Shown here: positions 63,579-64,000 of the stretch, piece by piece | How positions within the stretch are numbered: the first letter of the stretch is position 1 | Layout of the letters: every line of letters begins with the position of its first letter | Source: Neotabrizicola shimadae | Lineage (GTDB): Bacteria > Pseudomonadota > Alphaproteobacteria > Rhodobacterales > Rhodobacteraceae | Length of the DNA: 64,000 bases | Direction: 5' to 3' | Assembly: GCF_019623905.1 (NCBI RefSeq) | Contig: NZ_CP069370.1 | Location: 3,416,001-3,480,000, forward strand | The notes under the pieces: model-generated | Database searches by the model: none | What the model saw: the letters and a program-made list of their open reading frames with translations, nothing else | Told to the model about the DNA's origin: nothing | Program-made: the position numbers and the translations under genes

Positions 63579-64000
63579 TCCATCCTCGCAAAGGTGATCT
63601 CGGTGGCGCCCTGCCGGCGGATGCGCCCGCAGGCGTCGGCCAGCGCCGCCCGGTCCTCGGGCACCACTTGCGCCACAACCGAACCGGCCAGCCATCCGAT
63701 GGGGAAGAACATCCGCGCGCCCGGTCCGTAAAACAGGCCCACGTCGAAGATCGGGTCCGGGTTGCCGCCCCACATCCGTGCCGGCACATAGGCCAGCACC
63801 ACATCGCCCGGCTGCGGATGCAACGTCGCGTTTTCGGGTGGCAGCGCCACCGCCCAATCTTGCCCCGCCAATTGGGGCGAGGGGATCGGGCAGGAAATCT
63901 CGGGCCCTGTCCACATGGCATGGATCGAAGGCACGACCCGCGGCTCCGCCGCCCAGGCCCACAGAAAGGCCGCGTTGGCCGGCGCCTTGCCGTCCAGAAG
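63575..64000 (-). CDS. DUF3830-family (cyclophilin-like) protein, N-terminus cut by window edge
   Basis: The 3' 142 codons of a gene that enters from the right edge. The in-frame sequence upstream of the first visible GTG (63934) still reads as the family N-terminal region (LLDGKAPANAAFLW, then SIHAMWTGPEIS), so the GTG is not the true start. ENATLHPQPGDVVLAYVP and DVGLFYGPGARMFFP match DUF3830, a cyclophilin-like fold often encoded with amino-acid-type importers and amidohydrolases. The function is unknown. Confidence 0.8.
   Translation of the reverse strand, partial: LLDGKAPANAAFLWAWAAEPRVVPSIHAMWTGPEISCPIPSPQLAGQDWAVALPPENATLHPQPGDVVLAYVPARMWGGNPDPIFDVGLFYGPGARMFFPIGWLAGSVVAQVVPEDRAALADACGRIRRQGATEITFARME

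Noticed and set aside
63575-63934. Taking the GTG at 63934 as the start of the DUF3830 gene
   Set aside because: The frame stays open to the window edge and the upstream codons still resemble the family's N-terminal region, so the gene is cut by the edge.

Overview
This GC-rich window looks like part of an accessory replicon or catabolic island of an alphaproteobacterium, most likely Rhodobacterales/Rhodobacteraceae. The evidence is the dctS-dctR / dctPQM layout known from Rhodobacter, the dominance of TRAP and ABC importers, an orphan ParB-like gene, a tyrosine recombinase, and 4-bp ATGA/GTGA or TGATG overlaps between operon genes. I see no rRNA, tRNA, CRISPR array, insertion sequence or replication initiator. 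Only one gap exceeds 300 bases (14465-14833), and it may hold remains of a decayed gene.

Layout. 1-2811: a DabA/DabB inorganic-carbon uptake operon running off the left edge, with a divergent LysR regulator and a clear LysR-type operator. 2818-6087: a helix-turn-helix protein, an orphan ParB-domain protein and a LuxR-type regulator, all on the minus strand. 6260-13482: a sugar or polyol operon (Gfo/Idh/MocA dehydrogenase, bicupin, ROK protein, CUT1 ABC importer), facing a D-tagatose/D-psicose 3-epimerase-like gene (13607-14464) and a tyrosine recombinase (14834-15877). 15930-20407: a GntR regulator divergent from a gentisate operon (gentisate 1,2-dioxygenase, FAH-family hydrolase, nitrilase, flavin-reductase-like protein). 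20423-27236: a TRAP transporter with a sulfatase-family enzyme, divergent from an HpaR-like MarR regulator and an amidohydrolase. 27273-30532: a kinase and class III PLP-enzyme pair with a divergent IclR regulator. 30701-38279: a CUT2 (ribose-type) ABC importer with three dehydrogenases and a GntR regulator. 38514-48205: a GNAT protein and an N-succinylamino-acid-racemase-like enolase, divergent from an RpiR regulator, a complete dipeptide-type ABC importer and an M81 metallopeptidase. 48212-54050: the DctSR two-component system and the DctPQM C4-dicarboxylate TRAP transporter. 54287-60806: a LacI regulator, CUT1 importer and GH32/43-like glycosidase operon. 60845-64000: a minus-strand operon with a DUF3830 protein, a TIGR04076 protein, an aldo/keto reductase and a solitary branched-chain-amino-acid-type binding protein.

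How the genes work together. Most modules follow one plan: a local regulator next to a high-affinity importer and a few enzymes that feed the imported compound into central metabolism. Candidate substrates are sugars or polyols (three ABC systems), aromatic acids through gentisate, peptides or N-acylated amino acids, C4-dicarboxylates, and inorganic carbon. Several regulators have perfect inverted repeats in the intergenic region beside them, and these are listed as candidate operators.

The most unusual structural signal is a dispersed palindrome with core TTCCCCGCGGGGAA. It occurs seven times, twice inside genes, where it reads in frame as T-F-P-A-G-K-V/I. Function calls come from motifs and context read by eye; substrate assignments are inference throughout.
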